A stretch of 27,468 nucleotides of DNA from Euryarchaeota archaeon UBA53 (GTDB lineage Archaea; Thermoplasmatota; Poseidoniia; Poseidoniales; Poseidoniaceae), in the NCBI GenBank assembly GCA_002507425.1, contig DAZU01000002.1, positions 1-27,468 of the forward strand, in the 5' to 3' direction. The notes under the pieces were generated by a model. The model was given only the letters and a program-made list of their open reading frames with translations. It had not been told where the DNA came from and did no database searches. Each line of letters opens with the position of its first letter. The stretch's first letter is position 1. The position numbers were made by a program, and so were the translations under genes. Of this stretch, positions 1-8,153 are shown piece by piece.

Positions 1-14
1 TTGAGTGATTTTCT

Positions 15-863
15 TTAATTGCTTGGCTTTCCGTAAGTTTCAATCATGGTTTCGTTGAAACCATTTTCGTCGTTTCGGTATCTTTGAGCTAAATCAAATG
101 CTTTTACAACATCAGCATGCATTGCGTATCCTTTTGATTTAAACGTATGATAATTTCTAGCATACCACTGTTCATTTTGGATATTAGACCAAGCCATTGA
201 GAATATCGATTTCCCCTGATGTTTTCCGAAATTTATGACAGGTTTTCCATGTTCCCAAATCATTTTTCCTTCAGCATCTACAAAATTGTTGTCTCCGCAC
301 ATGCGGGCTATGTTCTCAATACTGTGATTTTGAAGGCCGAAATCCTTCAGTAATCCAGGCATTATATTTGCCGTTGCTGTAATGTCGACAGCAGCATCGT
401 GGGCTCCTTCAAGTTTTTTGCCACTCCATCTACGGAAGGCCGTCTCTAGTTTTTTATCAGGTTCAGCAATGGTCCACAGTGTTAATGGATCTATTTGGCT
501 TTTAGATTTCAGTATAATTGGGTCAATGCCAAGCCGCAAGAATTCCTTTGTCACCATCTTCACATCGAATTTTACATTATATCCTAGGATATAATCGGCT
601 TTCGCCAAGTCTGCGACAAACGGTGACACAATTGTATTATCAAGCGGTGGATAACCTTGTAGATCATCCATCGAAAGTTTGTGCTCAGTATGCCAATCTG
701 ATTCCCATTTTATAGTTGGTAAGCATTTGAATGACTGGATACCATCTAGATTTCCATCACTTGTTAACCACCCCCAAGCAAGTTGAATAATTTGGTCATG
801 GTCTTCAAGACCAGTAGTTTCAGTGTCGAATACTAGTATTTTTTCAGAATGTGACAAATTCAA
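15..863 (-). CDS. DEDDh 3'-5' exonuclease with ExoX-like C-terminal domain
   Basis: Seen: a DnaQ-type exonuclease fold with Exo I DTETTG (Asp13, Glu15), Exo II GYNVKFD (Asp100) and Exo III GAHDAAVD (His155, Asp160), so all DEDDh metal-binding and catalytic residues are present. A second, small C-terminal domain carries FGKHQGKS (about 212-219) followed by a W-W/Y-rich stretch. This resembles the C-terminal domain of exodeoxyribonuclease X-like proteins. Known of the family: Mg-dependent removal of nucleotides from 3' ends in proofreading or repair. The start is TTG (ATG is absent), with AGGGG just upstream; 282 residues. It lies 64 bases after a small membrane protein gene on the same strand. 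The exact substrate (DNA or RNA) cannot be read from the sequence. Confidence 0.85.
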   Translation of the reverse strand: MNLSHSEKILVFDTETTGLEDHDQIIQLAWGWLTSDGNLDGIQSFKCLPTIKWESDWHTEHKLSMDDLQGYPPLDNTIVSPFVADLAKADYILGYNVKFDVKMVTKEFLRLGIDPIILKSKSQIDPLTLWTIAEPDKKLETAFRRWSGKKLEGAHDAAVDITATANIMPGLLKDFGLQNHSIENIARMCGDNNFVDAEGKMIWEHGKPVINFGKHQGKSIFSMAWSNIQNEQWYARNYHTFKSKGYAMHADVVKAFDLAQRYRNDENGFNETMIETYGKPSN

Positions 864-927
864 ATATATCCCCTAGGGAATTCGCCATTATTCAACCTTA
901 ATTAATGGCACGATTCCACACAAGAAA

Positions 928-1101
928 CTACTTGTTTTCCATCCAGTTTTCTACTTCGCTTGCTAGTAGGATTAGCGTAGGTGCCCAAAGTCCAACGAAG
1001 ATCCCTAGTTCTTTATCTTCTTGAATGAAGTAAATAGCTAGTGATCCAAGTACGGACAATATGCTCGCCACCAGTCCAATTTTTCTAAGTTGACTACTCA
1101 T
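928..1101 (-). CDS. small two-helix membrane protein
   Basis: A 57-residue protein starting MSSQLRK. I chose this ATG, rather than an in-frame start six codons upstream, because a strong Shine-Dalgarno AAGGAGGG (1108-1115) sits six bases before it. Two hydrophobic helices (about residues 9-25 and 33-47) are joined by a short acidic loop (QEDKE), and the end is charged (EVENWMENK). No family is recognised. It lies between ppsA and the exonuclease on the same strand and may be read from the ppsA transcript or from an AT-rich element at 1166-1184. The strong ribosome binding site and membrane pattern support a real gene; function unknown. Confidence 0.65.
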   Translation of the reverse strand: MSSQLRKIGLVASILSVLGSLAIYFIQEDKELGIFVGLWAPTLILLASEVENWMENK

Positions 1102-1107
1102 ATTTTC

Positions 1108-1115
1108 CCTCCTTA
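1108..1115 (-). promoter_or_regulatory. Strong Shine-Dalgarno for the 57-residue membrane protein
   Basis: Minus-strand AAGGAGGG ends six bases before the ATG at 1101. It complements the archaeal 16S 3' tail and decides the start of this short gene. Confidence 0.7.
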
Positions 1116-1165
1116 ACAAAATGATTGTACTTACAGCATATGAAGGAATGTTTATTTCCTACGAG

Positions 1166-1184
1166 AAATTTATAACATAAATTT
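1166..1184. repeat. AT-only inverted repeat after ppsA
   Basis: AAATTTAT, three bases (AAC), then ATAAATTT: 8-bp perfect arms. A further direct copy of ATAAATTT lies at 1188-1195 and overlaps the ppsA stop codon. Read on the minus strand it contains TATAAATTT, so it may be a TATA box for the small membrane protein, a binding site, or part of the ppsA terminator. In AT-rich DNA such arms can also arise by chance. Confidence 0.4.
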
Positions 1185-1193
1185 GCAATAAAT

Positions 1194-3839
1194 TTAGATG
1201 CCTGCATCCTTTTCAGCTTGGGCAACAGTTGCTCTAACTGCGATTGCAGTGTCTGGTGTAACCGATATACTGCTAATGCCACAATCAATTAGGAAGGGAG
1301 GGAATTCATCTGGGAAATCTGAGGGTGCCTGGCCACATATACCAATTTCTAATCCTTTTTTGTTAAATTTTGTTACAATATCTCTAATCATCATTTTGAC
1401 AGCGGGCGACCTTGCATCTACTGGGTTTTGATATCCTTCTAAGTCGTCTCTGGAGACAGCGTAAACAGTCTGGACTAGGTCGTTTGAACCTATCGATCCT
1501 CCTGAAAGTTGCATCAATTCCATGAAGCGATCAGCTTCTATTGCGTTAGACGGTAGTTCTACCATTACGAATAAATCGGTATTAGAGCTTGGACCAATGC
1601 CGCTCTCATCAAGTAAATCCTTCACTAGTTTGCCTTCTTCTGGCGTCCTACAAAATGGAACCATTAGTTGTAAATTATCCAATCCATAGTCATATTTCAC
1701 AGATTTCATAGCCTCTATTTCCATCGCGAAAGCGGGTTTGAATTTTTCATCCAAATATCTAGAGGCACCTCTCCAAGCAATCATAGGATTCTCTTCGATT
1801 GGTTCAAAGATTGAACCACCAAGTAATTCTCGATACTCGTTAGATTTGAAATCTGACAATCTTACTAATACTGGTCTGGGATAGAATGCCGCACATATCA
1901 GACCTACACCTTCTCTTAATTTGTCGATGAAGAGTCCACGTTTATCTTCATAAGCCCAAGCTCTACTCTCTAACGATTCGACTATCGATCTAATTTCATT
2001 AACATCTGTCGCTGTGATAGCCTCTTGGTAACTTCTTAACCCTTCAGGGAGAACGTTGGATTCAACATAGGTTTTCAATTCATTAAAATGAACGAAAGCT
2101 AGCGGGTGAATCCCCAGCTCAGATGATAAAATGAATTCGATTCTCGCTAACCCTACTCCGTCGACGGGTAGTCTAGAATCTGAGAGAGATTTTGTTGGGA
2201 ATCCTACGTTGAGTTTTATTTTAGTGCTCAATTCGATTTCTTCATCAAAAGAGACTTCTTCAATTTCGAATGGAACCTCTCCTGAATACACATAGCCGAT
2301 ATCTCCCTCCGCACAGCTACCAGTTACAACGCTGTAATTTGGCAATTCCATCGCATCTGAGCACCCAACAATTGCAGGTATGCCAAATTCTCTGGCAATA
2401 ATTGCAGCATGAGACGTTCTTCCACCTTTTCGTGTAATGATTAAAGATGCCTGTTTCATAAGTGGCTCCCAGTCTGGAGTCGTCATCTCAGTAACTAGCA
2501 CATCTCCTTTTTCAAAGACAGATAATTCAGATGAGATTTCTTCTTGAGACATACCACTATCTATTAGCCTACGCAATTCTCTTTTTCCCTCTAAAACTTC
2601 GCTATATGTCCTGTATAGTCTTACCTTTCCGCTACCTATTCTCTTACCAACAGCCTGACCAGTTGCGATTACACGCCCTTTCTTCTTTAGAGATTCAGCT
2701 TCTATTTCGTCCAGTTTATAGATGGTCATTTTGTTACTTTTAGCCTTTGAATGAATAGTTTCTGGCCTTGCTTGAACGATAAATAGTTCACCAGTAATAC
2801 CATCTTTCGCCCATTCTATATCCATTGGTTTGCCAAAGTAATCTTCAATTTTCAAGGCCATCATTGCCAATTGTGAACACTCATCAGGATTTAGCGACCA
2901 TCTTCTTCGATCGTCGAACGGGACTGGTATAGATTGGACTTCGTTAGCTGCCTCTTCATGGTATATCATCATCTGATCTTTTGCCCCTAGTGTTCGATGA
3001 ACTATTGGGAACATACCTTTTCTTAGCCCATGTTTCCATACCGTGAAGGTGTCTGGAGAAACTACTCCTTGAACAACTAATTCTCCTAGTCCATAAGATG
3101 AGCCGATGTGTATAACTCCCTCATGGCCAGAATCAGGGTCAATAGTGAACATAACACCCGAACACGCCTTATCTGAGCGAGCCATTTTCATGACAACCAC
3201 CGCTATAGCAGAGTCTAGAGGATGCATTCCGTGTTCCAAGTGGTAACCTATCGCTCTTTCAGTAAACATACTGGCTACACAACGCCGCCATTTTTCTGTA
3301 ATATCCGTATCTCCGCTTACATTCAGATATGATTCATATTGTCCGGCAAAGGAAGCTTCTGCTGAGTCTTCAGTCGTTGCAGATGATCGCACGGCTACAT
3401 CAACTCCAGGGTGATAGATGTTGCATAGTTTACCATATTCACTCGCTATTACTTCTTTAACTTCGTCTGGAACGGGTGTTTCCCTAACTAATGACCTTGC
3501 AAGCGAAGCCCTTCCGTTAAGATTCAAATGATCTGATGGATCTGCATCTCGCAAACAAACTTCTAATGCTCCAGCTAATGTATTACATTCAATTGCGGTC
3601 TTCCTAAGATCCTCTAATTCTTCAGGCGAACCAACATTGTTCCAGGTCTTATCTGGTATGTCTGCGCTGATAAATTTTTGAAAAGCACTTGTTGTAAGCG
3701 TAAAACCATTAGGAACCTTTACGCCGAGTTTTGAAAGTTGTTGATACATCTCACCAAGCGAGGCTCCCTTTCCTCCAACGGTTAGTGTATCGCTCATATC
3801 TGAATCTTCAAACCATTGACAAAGATTGGCCTCTGACAT
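1194..3839 (-). CDS. ppsA: phosphoenolpyruvate synthase (pyruvate, water dikinase)
   Basis: Converts pyruvate, ATP and water to PEP, AMP and phosphate, the entry to gluconeogenesis. Seen in order: an N-terminal PPDK/ATP-grasp domain beginning GGKGASLGEM (about 23-32) with the VRSSATTEDS nucleotide-binding loop; the central swivelling domain with phosphorylated His477 in GGRTSHAAI; and a C-terminal PEP/pyruvate barrel with catalytic Cys835 in GICGQAPSD. At 881 residues it is longer than the roughly 790 of the E. coli enzyme. The extra length appears to lie around and after the swivelling domain. The start ATG at 3839 keeps the conserved lead into GGKGASLGEM; no clear Shine-Dalgarno precedes it, and a TATA-like element lies at 3906-3916. 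All key residues are intact. PPDK would be the alternative, but the Cys-loop context and archaeal setting favour PpsA. Confidence 0.93.
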   Translation of the reverse strand: MSEANLCQWFEDSDMSDTLTVGGKGASLGEMYQQLSKLGVKVPNGFTLTTSAFQKFISADIPDKTWNNVGSPEELEDLRKTAIECNTLAGALEVCLRDADPSDHLNLNGRASLARSLVRETPVPDEVKEVIASEYGKLCNIYHPGVDVAVRSSATTEDSAEASFAGQYESYLNVSGDTDITEKWRRCVASMFTERAIGYHLEHGMHPLDSAIAVVVMKMARSDKACSGVMFTIDPDSGHEGVIHIGSSYGLGELVVQGVVSPDTFTVWKHGLRKGMFPIVHRTLGAKDQMMIYHEEAANEVQSIPVPFDDRRRWSLNPDECSQLAMMALKIEDYFGKPMDIEWAKDGITGELFIVQARPETIHSKAKSNKMTIYKLDEIEAESLKKKGRVIATGQAVGKRIGSGKVRLYRTYSEVLEGKRELRRLIDSGMSQEEISSELSVFEKGDVLVTEMTTPDWEPLMKQASLIITRKGGRTSHAAIIAREFGIPAIVGCSDAMELPNYSVVTGSCAEGDIGYVYSGEVPFEIEEVSFDEEIELSTKIKLNVGFPTKSLSDSRLPVDGVGLARIEFILSSELGIHPLAFVHFNELKTYVESNVLPEGLRSYQEAITATDVNEIRSIVESLESRAWAYEDKRGLFIDKLREGVGLICAAFYPRPVLVRLSDFKSNEYRELLGGSIFEPIEENPMIAWRGASRYLDEKFKPAFAMEIEAMKSVKYDYGLDNLQLMVPFCRTPEEGKLVKDLLDESGIGPSSNTDLFVMVELPSNAIEADRFMELMQLSGGSIGSNDLVQTVYAVSRDDLEGYQNPVDARSPAVKMMIRDIVTKFNKKGLEIGICGQAPSDFPDEFPPFLIDCGISSISVTPDTAIAVRATVAQAEKDAGI

Positions 3840-3905
3840 GGAAGGAAAACATGTTGTTTAGTAATAAGGATGAGTTTGAAACCACGTGCAAAAACTAACA
3901 TTTCT

Positions 3906-3916
3906 TTGTATATTAA
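3906..3916 (-). promoter_or_regulatory. TATA-like box upstream of ppsA
   Basis: On the minus strand this reads TTTAATATACA, about 67-77 bases before the ppsA ATG. An archaeal start site about 25 bases downstream would give a leader of roughly 45 bases. It is one of the most TATA-like segments in the 106-base gap between the GTPase gene and ppsA. No experimental support. Confidence 0.3.
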
Positions 3917-3945
3917 ACATGGAAAAACATCAATCTGTAAGTTTT

Positions 3946-5061
3946 TTACCTTCGAATAATTATGGATAACAAATCTCCATCCCTCAATTGGTGATCTAAA
4001 CCAACCCTTTGCCAATCAAATTTTGCGGAAGGACCCTTTACTCTAGCAAACCGAAATTTTCTTACAAAATCTCTGTGTAAATTATTACAAACGTTTTCTA
4101 CTGTCGAATCGTCCTTAACGATTAATGGCTCTTCTAGGTCGGCCTCTTGACCTTGGGGTTTCAAAAAGACTCTCATAAAACCTAGATTATCGTAAATAAA
4201 ATCCTTTAATTCTTCTAGACCTGTCCCCTTAAAAGCAGAAATTCTCATTATAGGCCAACCTTCAGGTAATGATTTTTCAGTGTCTAGAATTTGTTTCTCA
4301 GTTGCAATATCAATCTTGTTGACGGCAACAACAGACTTCGAATATATTCGAGTTCCAACCATAGTGTCGACTAACATTTCTGCTGTTGTGTTCGCACGTA
4401 AAGTCACAATCGCTGAAGTATATCCAAATGAGCGGATTATATCTCCCATCTCATCGGGTGTCAGATGTGTTTGCTCAACAGTAGTTCTGACATCTATTCC
4501 ACCTTTGTCAACACGCTTAACAAATACCGGAGGCTTTGTTTGGTTTAGTCTAATTCCAGCATTTTCTAACTCTCTATGAAGAACTCTGAAATGTGCGTCT
4601 TGAAATGGATCAACGATATACAAGACCATGTCACACGAACGAATTACACCTAGGATTTCCTTTCCTCTTCCTTTTCCTTCAGCTGCGCCTTTAATTAGAC
4701 CGGGTAGATCCAAAATTTGGATTTTTGCGCCTCTATGTTCCATCAGCCCCGGTATACAGGTAAGTGTGGTGAATGCAAAGTTACCAATCTCAGATTTTGC
4801 ATCTGTGACTTTTGAAATTAAAGTAGACTTGCCAACTGATGGGAATCCGACAAGGGCTACTGATGCATCTCCTGATTTCTTTACTTCAAATCCCTTAGCA
4901 GGACCTGATGCCTTGGCAGAAGCAGCGGCCTTTTCTTCCTTTAATTTTAATTGAGCTATCTTTGCTTTTAATTTACCAATATGGGCATTTGTCGCCTTGT
5001 TTTTCTGAGTCTTATTTATTTCATCATAGAGTGCTTGAATCTGCTCTTTTATAGTAGCCAT
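3946..5061 (-). CDS. Rbg/DRG-family GTPase (Obg superfamily) with TGS domain
   Basis: A developmentally-regulated-GTP-binding-protein homologue, a family conserved in archaea and eukaryotes and linked to ribosomes and translation. Seen: an N-terminal basic helical region (1-55), G1 GFPSVGKS (72-79), the FTTLT switch (about 97-101), G3 DLPG (118-121) with the glycine-rich GLIKGAAEGKGRGKE that marks the Obg/DRG group, G4 NKID, and a C-terminal TGS domain (about 290-371). 371 residues is the usual length. The start ATG at 5061 has AGGAGGG (5068-5074) six bases upstream; the TTG one codon earlier is too close to it. It sits upstream of ppsA on the same strand with a 106-base gap, so it may be transcribed separately. 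Confidence 0.9.
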   Translation of the reverse strand: MATIKEQIQALYDEINKTQKNKATNAHIGKLKAKIAQLKLKEEKAAASAKASGPAKGFEVKKSGDASVALVGFPSVGKSTLISKVTDAKSEIGNFAFTTLTCIPGLMEHRGAKIQILDLPGLIKGAAEGKGRGKEILGVIRSCDMVLYIVDPFQDAHFRVLHRELENAGIRLNQTKPPVFVKRVDKGGIDVRTTVEQTHLTPDEMGDIIRSFGYTSAIVTLRANTTAEMLVDTMVGTRIYSKSVVAVNKIDIATEKQILDTEKSLPEGWPIMRISAFKGTGLEELKDFIYDNLGFMRVFLKPQGQEADLEEPLIVKDDSTVENVCNNLHRDFVRKFRFARVKGPSAKFDWQRVGLDHQLRDGDLLSIIIRR

Positions 5062-5276
5062 CAAGCGCCCTCCTAACCTTAACGGGTGGACGGTTACTCT
5101 TCAATACTATCCACTAATCTTGTCTTGCCCGCTTTATCAATGTAAGAACATATCCCATAGTATAGGTGTGGCATAAATAAAAAATCGTCTAGAATTTATT
5201 TTGCACTGATTGGGAATTATAGTTATCTAAACTACGTCCCCATGAACTCATTTATGTTGCCTTGTTGGGGTTGATT
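5062..5276. other. Divergent intergenic region, 215 bases
   Basis: It separates the minus-strand GTPase gene from the plus-strand 219-residue gene and must carry promoters for both. It holds the GTPase Shine-Dalgarno (5068-5074) and A/T-rich tracts, including ATAAATAAAAAA near 5174-5185 and AATTATAG near 5217-5224. The latter is suitably placed to be a TATA box for the plus-strand gene. I see no tRNA, no strong inverted repeat and no small gene with a convincing ribosome binding site. Confidence 0.45.
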
Positions 5277-5936
5277 ATGGGAATTGACATGAAGCTTCAT
5301 CTTGTAGATGGAAATTCATTGTTGAAACTTCTTAGTATGGATTGGGATGACTTGGTCAGAAAAATGAATTCCAGCCAGTTACGTGATATTAGACCAAAAT
5401 TAGATTCAAAATTGGATCGAGATTTCGATATAGATTGTGAAGCAGAATTTCTTGACCTTGCTGAGGAAATAATTGGTGATGGTGTAACCAGAGACGTCCT
5501 TTCTGAAGTAGGAGGATATGATGTTCTTCTAAAATTAGTAGAGTGGTCGAGTGTAGGATATTGGGAAGCTTGGGAAGGAAGGTGTTTCATCTATATTGAA
5601 AATGCAATAGGTAGAGAAGTTTCCAATGTCGAAGAAATGTACTCGTATGAGGTATGGTGCGAGATAAAAGAATCTTTGTCAAGAAAAACCGAATCCGAAT
5701 TTGCAGAAGAAGTGTGTAAGGATTGGATGCGTAGAAGAGAAGAACTCGGTGAAACTTTAGATGAGAAGAAAGACCCTCGAATTATTCCCACCTTTGAGTC
5801 TCATGACAAAAATTCTCGCACCCTTCACTATGCTGTCAATCAAAATCAATACGTTCAAATTCTTGGTAGGGACCATTTAGAGGCACAGTTGTGGGGACAT
5901 GGCGAATGGAATCTAACTAACCTACTAGATTCGTGA
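5277..5936 (+). CDS. uncharacterised acidic protein, 219 residues
   Basis: Not recognised. Starts MGIDMKLHLVDGN; the ATG at 5277 is preceded by TTGGGG a few bases upstream, while in-frame TTG codons further upstream and the ATG at 5289 are alternatives. The sequence is strongly acidic and Trp-rich, without a signal peptide or membrane helix, so probably cytoplasmic. The first 70 residues look helical and charged; a middle region (about 75-150) has several Trp and Glu residues; the last 50 residues (HYAVNQNQYVQILGRDH) look like a small beta element. It is 31 bases before grpE on the same strand and is probably co-transcribed with it, which hints at a link to chaperone or stress function but does not show one. 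Confidence 0.65.
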   Translation: MGIDMKLHLVDGNSLLKLLSMDWDDLVRKMNSSQLRDIRPKLDSKLDRDFDIDCEAEFLDLAEEIIGDGVTRDVLSEVGGYDVLLKLVEWSSVGYWEAWEGRCFIYIENAIGREVSNVEEMYSYEVWCEIKESLSRKTESEFAEEVCKDWMRRREELGETLDEKKDPRIIPTFESHDKNSRTLHYAVNQNQYVQILGRDHLEAQLWGHGEWNLTNLLDS

Positions 5937-5967
5937 GGTTGAAAAATAAGTTGTAGGTGGCCAAGTC

Positions 5968-6519
5968 ATGGACGAAGATAAGGTCAAACATGAGGAACCT
6001 GGAACAGAGGCTCCTGCCACCGAATCCGAAATCGATGAAGCGGATGGTGATTCAGACTCACAAATCACTGAGGAAGTGATAGAACTCGATCCATTAGAGG
6101 AAGCAATTAATCGAGCAGAGGCCGCAGAAAAAGAAATTTCATATCGTGATGCAGAGATTCAAAACGTTAGGAAACGACTGATGTCTGAAAAGGCTACTGC
6201 GATTCAATATGGCGGTATGGGTATGGCAAGAAAGATGTTGAGTGTGTTGGCTGATATCGATAGATCCCTAGCAGTAAATGAGGATGAAGGTTTAGTCCTA
6301 ATAAGGTCGAAAATGTGGTCGGAATTATCAGGTGACGGAGTAGAAAAAATAGAGACAAAAGGACAGAAGTTCGACCCAACTAAGATGGAGGCTATAACCA
6401 CTTTACCCCCATCAGAAGACTTTCCTGCAAATTGTGTTATCGACGAACTAGAAGCAGGTTACACGTACAAAGACAGGGTACTCACTCCGGCTCGTGTAGT
6501 TGTGGCTTCCGATCAGTGA
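5968..6519 (+). CDS. grpE: GrpE, nucleotide exchange factor for DnaK
   Basis: GrpE drives ADP release from the Hsp70 chaperone DnaK. Seen: an acidic, low-complexity N-terminus (1-45), a long charged helix for dimerisation (about 47-75), and the C-terminal beta domain with the family pattern GVEKIETKGQKFDP (about 123-136) followed by EAGYTYKDRVLTPARV near the end. 183 residues is typical. AGGTGG at 5955-5960 is seven bases before the ATG. No dnaK or dnaJ lies in this window. In archaea the DnaK system occurs mainly in mesophiles and is generally viewed as acquired from bacteria. It ends one base before the convergent photolyase gene. Confidence 0.9.
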   Translation: MDEDKVKHEEPGTEAPATESEIDEADGDSDSQITEEVIELDPLEEAINRAEAAEKEISYRDAEIQNVRKRLMSEKATAIQYGGMGMARKMLSVLADIDRSLAVNEDEGLVLIRSKMWSELSGDGVEKIETKGQKFDPTKMEAITTLPPSEDFPANCVIDELEAGYTYKDRVLTPARVVVASDQ

Positions 6520-6520
6520 A

Positions 6521-8056
6521 CTAGAATAGAGTCTTTTGAACAGATTTTTCCTTCTTTGTGCTTCTGCGGTTTTGAGGTCTGCTTCTGCTACCGTGTTTTT
6601 TGTAAACAGCTTTACTTTGATCCCGAGCTTGCGGAGACTTTCTTGCAGCGTAAGTTCTCTTTACCCCTCTTTTTCTCGACTCCACTTCGTCTAGTATCGG
6701 TTCTGGATACGTTTTCCCGATTACACAATTGAATTCGTTCTGCTGGTTTAAATCCATTTTCCAAGGTTCGTGTATGTGTTTTGTAGGCACATCGCTTAGT
6801 TCAGGAACCCACCTGCGAATGTAATCTCCATTAGGATCTTGGTCTCTTCCTTGTTTTGTCATTGAATAAGCACGGACTGTGTTGATTCCTGTTGTTCCAG
6901 ATTGCATTCCAACTTGGGACCAGTGTACGCCAGGCTCATAATCAAGAAACTGTCTTGACAAATAGCATCCAACATCCCTCCACGGTAGCCATAGGTTGTA
7001 AGACGCAGCAGACATAATCATCGCACGCATTCTAAAATTAATCCAACCACTACTGGACAATTGTCGCATACAAGCATCTAGGAATGGCCAACCTGTGTTT
7101 CCAGATTTCCACCTTTCATATCTTTCTTGATCCATTTTCCTCTCCAGATTGGCGTCAATGATCTGATTTTGTGCGACCAAATCTAAATTAGGTTCCATTT
7201 CCAACTTTTGTATGAAGTGACACCTCCAGGCAAGTCTTTTTCTGAAAGACGCAAGACTCCTAAGCCACTTATTTGGCTCCTCAAATTGGTTTTTATTTTC
7301 TCTTATGAAGTTCATTTGTTTGTTAGTTTCCTGGACAACCCTACGCATTGAAATCGCTCCAACAGTAAGGTATGCTGATAGTCCTGAGCCATGCTTAACA
7401 GCGAGAGTTGGGCTGGATATAGCCCACTGAAACTGCTTGGCTTCATCTTCAAGAAATGTTCTCAAGCGAATTAACGCCTCTTCTTCTCCTGGTTTTGGTC
7501 TATTTGTTAGCCTACGAGCTTGTAAACCAAAATCAGACACTTCTGGTTCGCTTCCTTCAAACGGGACAGAGTTTTTGATTTGAGGAGGCTCTTTATTTGA
7601 CTCTCTCATTCTAGCATCTCTTTGTTTTTTCCAATTGTCTCTATTATCTAGGTTGCGAATTACACCGTTATTTTGATATTCAATCCATTCAATGTTATTT
7701 GCTTTACACCAATTGCTGACGTCAATATCCCTTTGGTATGACCAAGAGTTCCCTGTCTCTTGGTGCGAGTGTATTCTCGATACTCCATGTATAGAATTTA
7801 TTCTCTCCAAGATTTCAATAGCGTTGCCAAATTCAAAGTGCAAACTGCCTCCTAGTTTTTCCAGAGATTTTGCTAATTCTTTTGCACAATCAATTTCCCA
7901 TTCAATGTGAATTGGGTCAAAGTCTGGTAAATTGAACCTCTCTTGTTCAATTATGAACAAACAAAGAATGGGGTTACCGCCATTACTAGCATTGACAAGA
8001 GGTGTATGGTCTCTTACCCTGAGGTCCTTCTTGAACCAGACAACCTCAATTTCCAT
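6521..8056 (-). CDS. photolyase/cryptochrome family flavoprotein with basic tail
   Basis: Probably light-driven repair of UV-damaged DNA using FADH. Seen: the N-terminal Rossmann antenna domain starts MEIEVVWFKKDLRVRDH; the C-terminal FAD/DNA domain contains GNTGWPFLDACMRQL (near residue 320), INFRMRAM, WLPWRDVGCYLSRQFLDYEPG and DPNGDYIRRWVPEL. The stretch SGTTGINTVRAYSMTKQG replaces the usual motif before DPNG. This suggests a photolyase/cryptochrome-like clade rather than a textbook class I enzyme; it is clearly not class II. The last 50 or so residues form a Lys/Arg-rich, probably disordered tail ending QKTLF. The start at 8056 is chosen because the family motif follows at once; an in-frame GTG at 8089 is possible. 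It is 97 bases downstream of pdxT. Photolyase versus signalling cryptochrome cannot be settled here. Confidence 0.88.
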   Translation of the reverse strand: MEIEVVWFKKDLRVRDHTPLVNASNGGNPILCLFIIEQERFNLPDFDPIHIEWEIDCAKELAKSLEKLGGSLHFEFGNAIEILERINSIHGVSRIHSHQETGNSWSYQRDIDVSNWCKANNIEWIEYQNNGVIRNLDNRDNWKKQRDARMRESNKEPPQIKNSVPFEGSEPEVSDFGLQARRLTNRPKPGEEEALIRLRTFLEDEAKQFQWAISSPTLAVKHGSGLSAYLTVGAISMRRVVQETNKQMNFIRENKNQFEEPNKWLRSLASFRKRLAWRCHFIQKLEMEPNLDLVAQNQIIDANLERKMDQERYERWKSGNTGWPFLDACMRQLSSSGWINFRMRAMIMSAASYNLWLPWRDVGCYLSRQFLDYEPGVHWSQVGMQSGTTGINTVRAYSMTKQGRDQDPNGDYIRRWVPELSDVPTKHIHEPWKMDLNQQNEFNCVIGKTYPEPILDEVESRKRGVKRTYAARKSPQARDQSKAVYKKHGSRSRPQNRRSTKKEKSVQKTLF

Positions 8057-8153
8057 AAAATCAACTAATGTGTTTTTTCTATAAACCACAGTTTTTTGCC
8101 TCTGTCAAATCATTCAGGCCTTAGGTCAGGAATTACACGGAATTACTTAGAAT

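Noticed and set aside
3794..4015. Small minus-strand gene between the GTPase and ppsA
   Set aside because: It overlaps both flanking genes out of frame, has no Shine-Dalgarno, and the gap looks like a promoter region.
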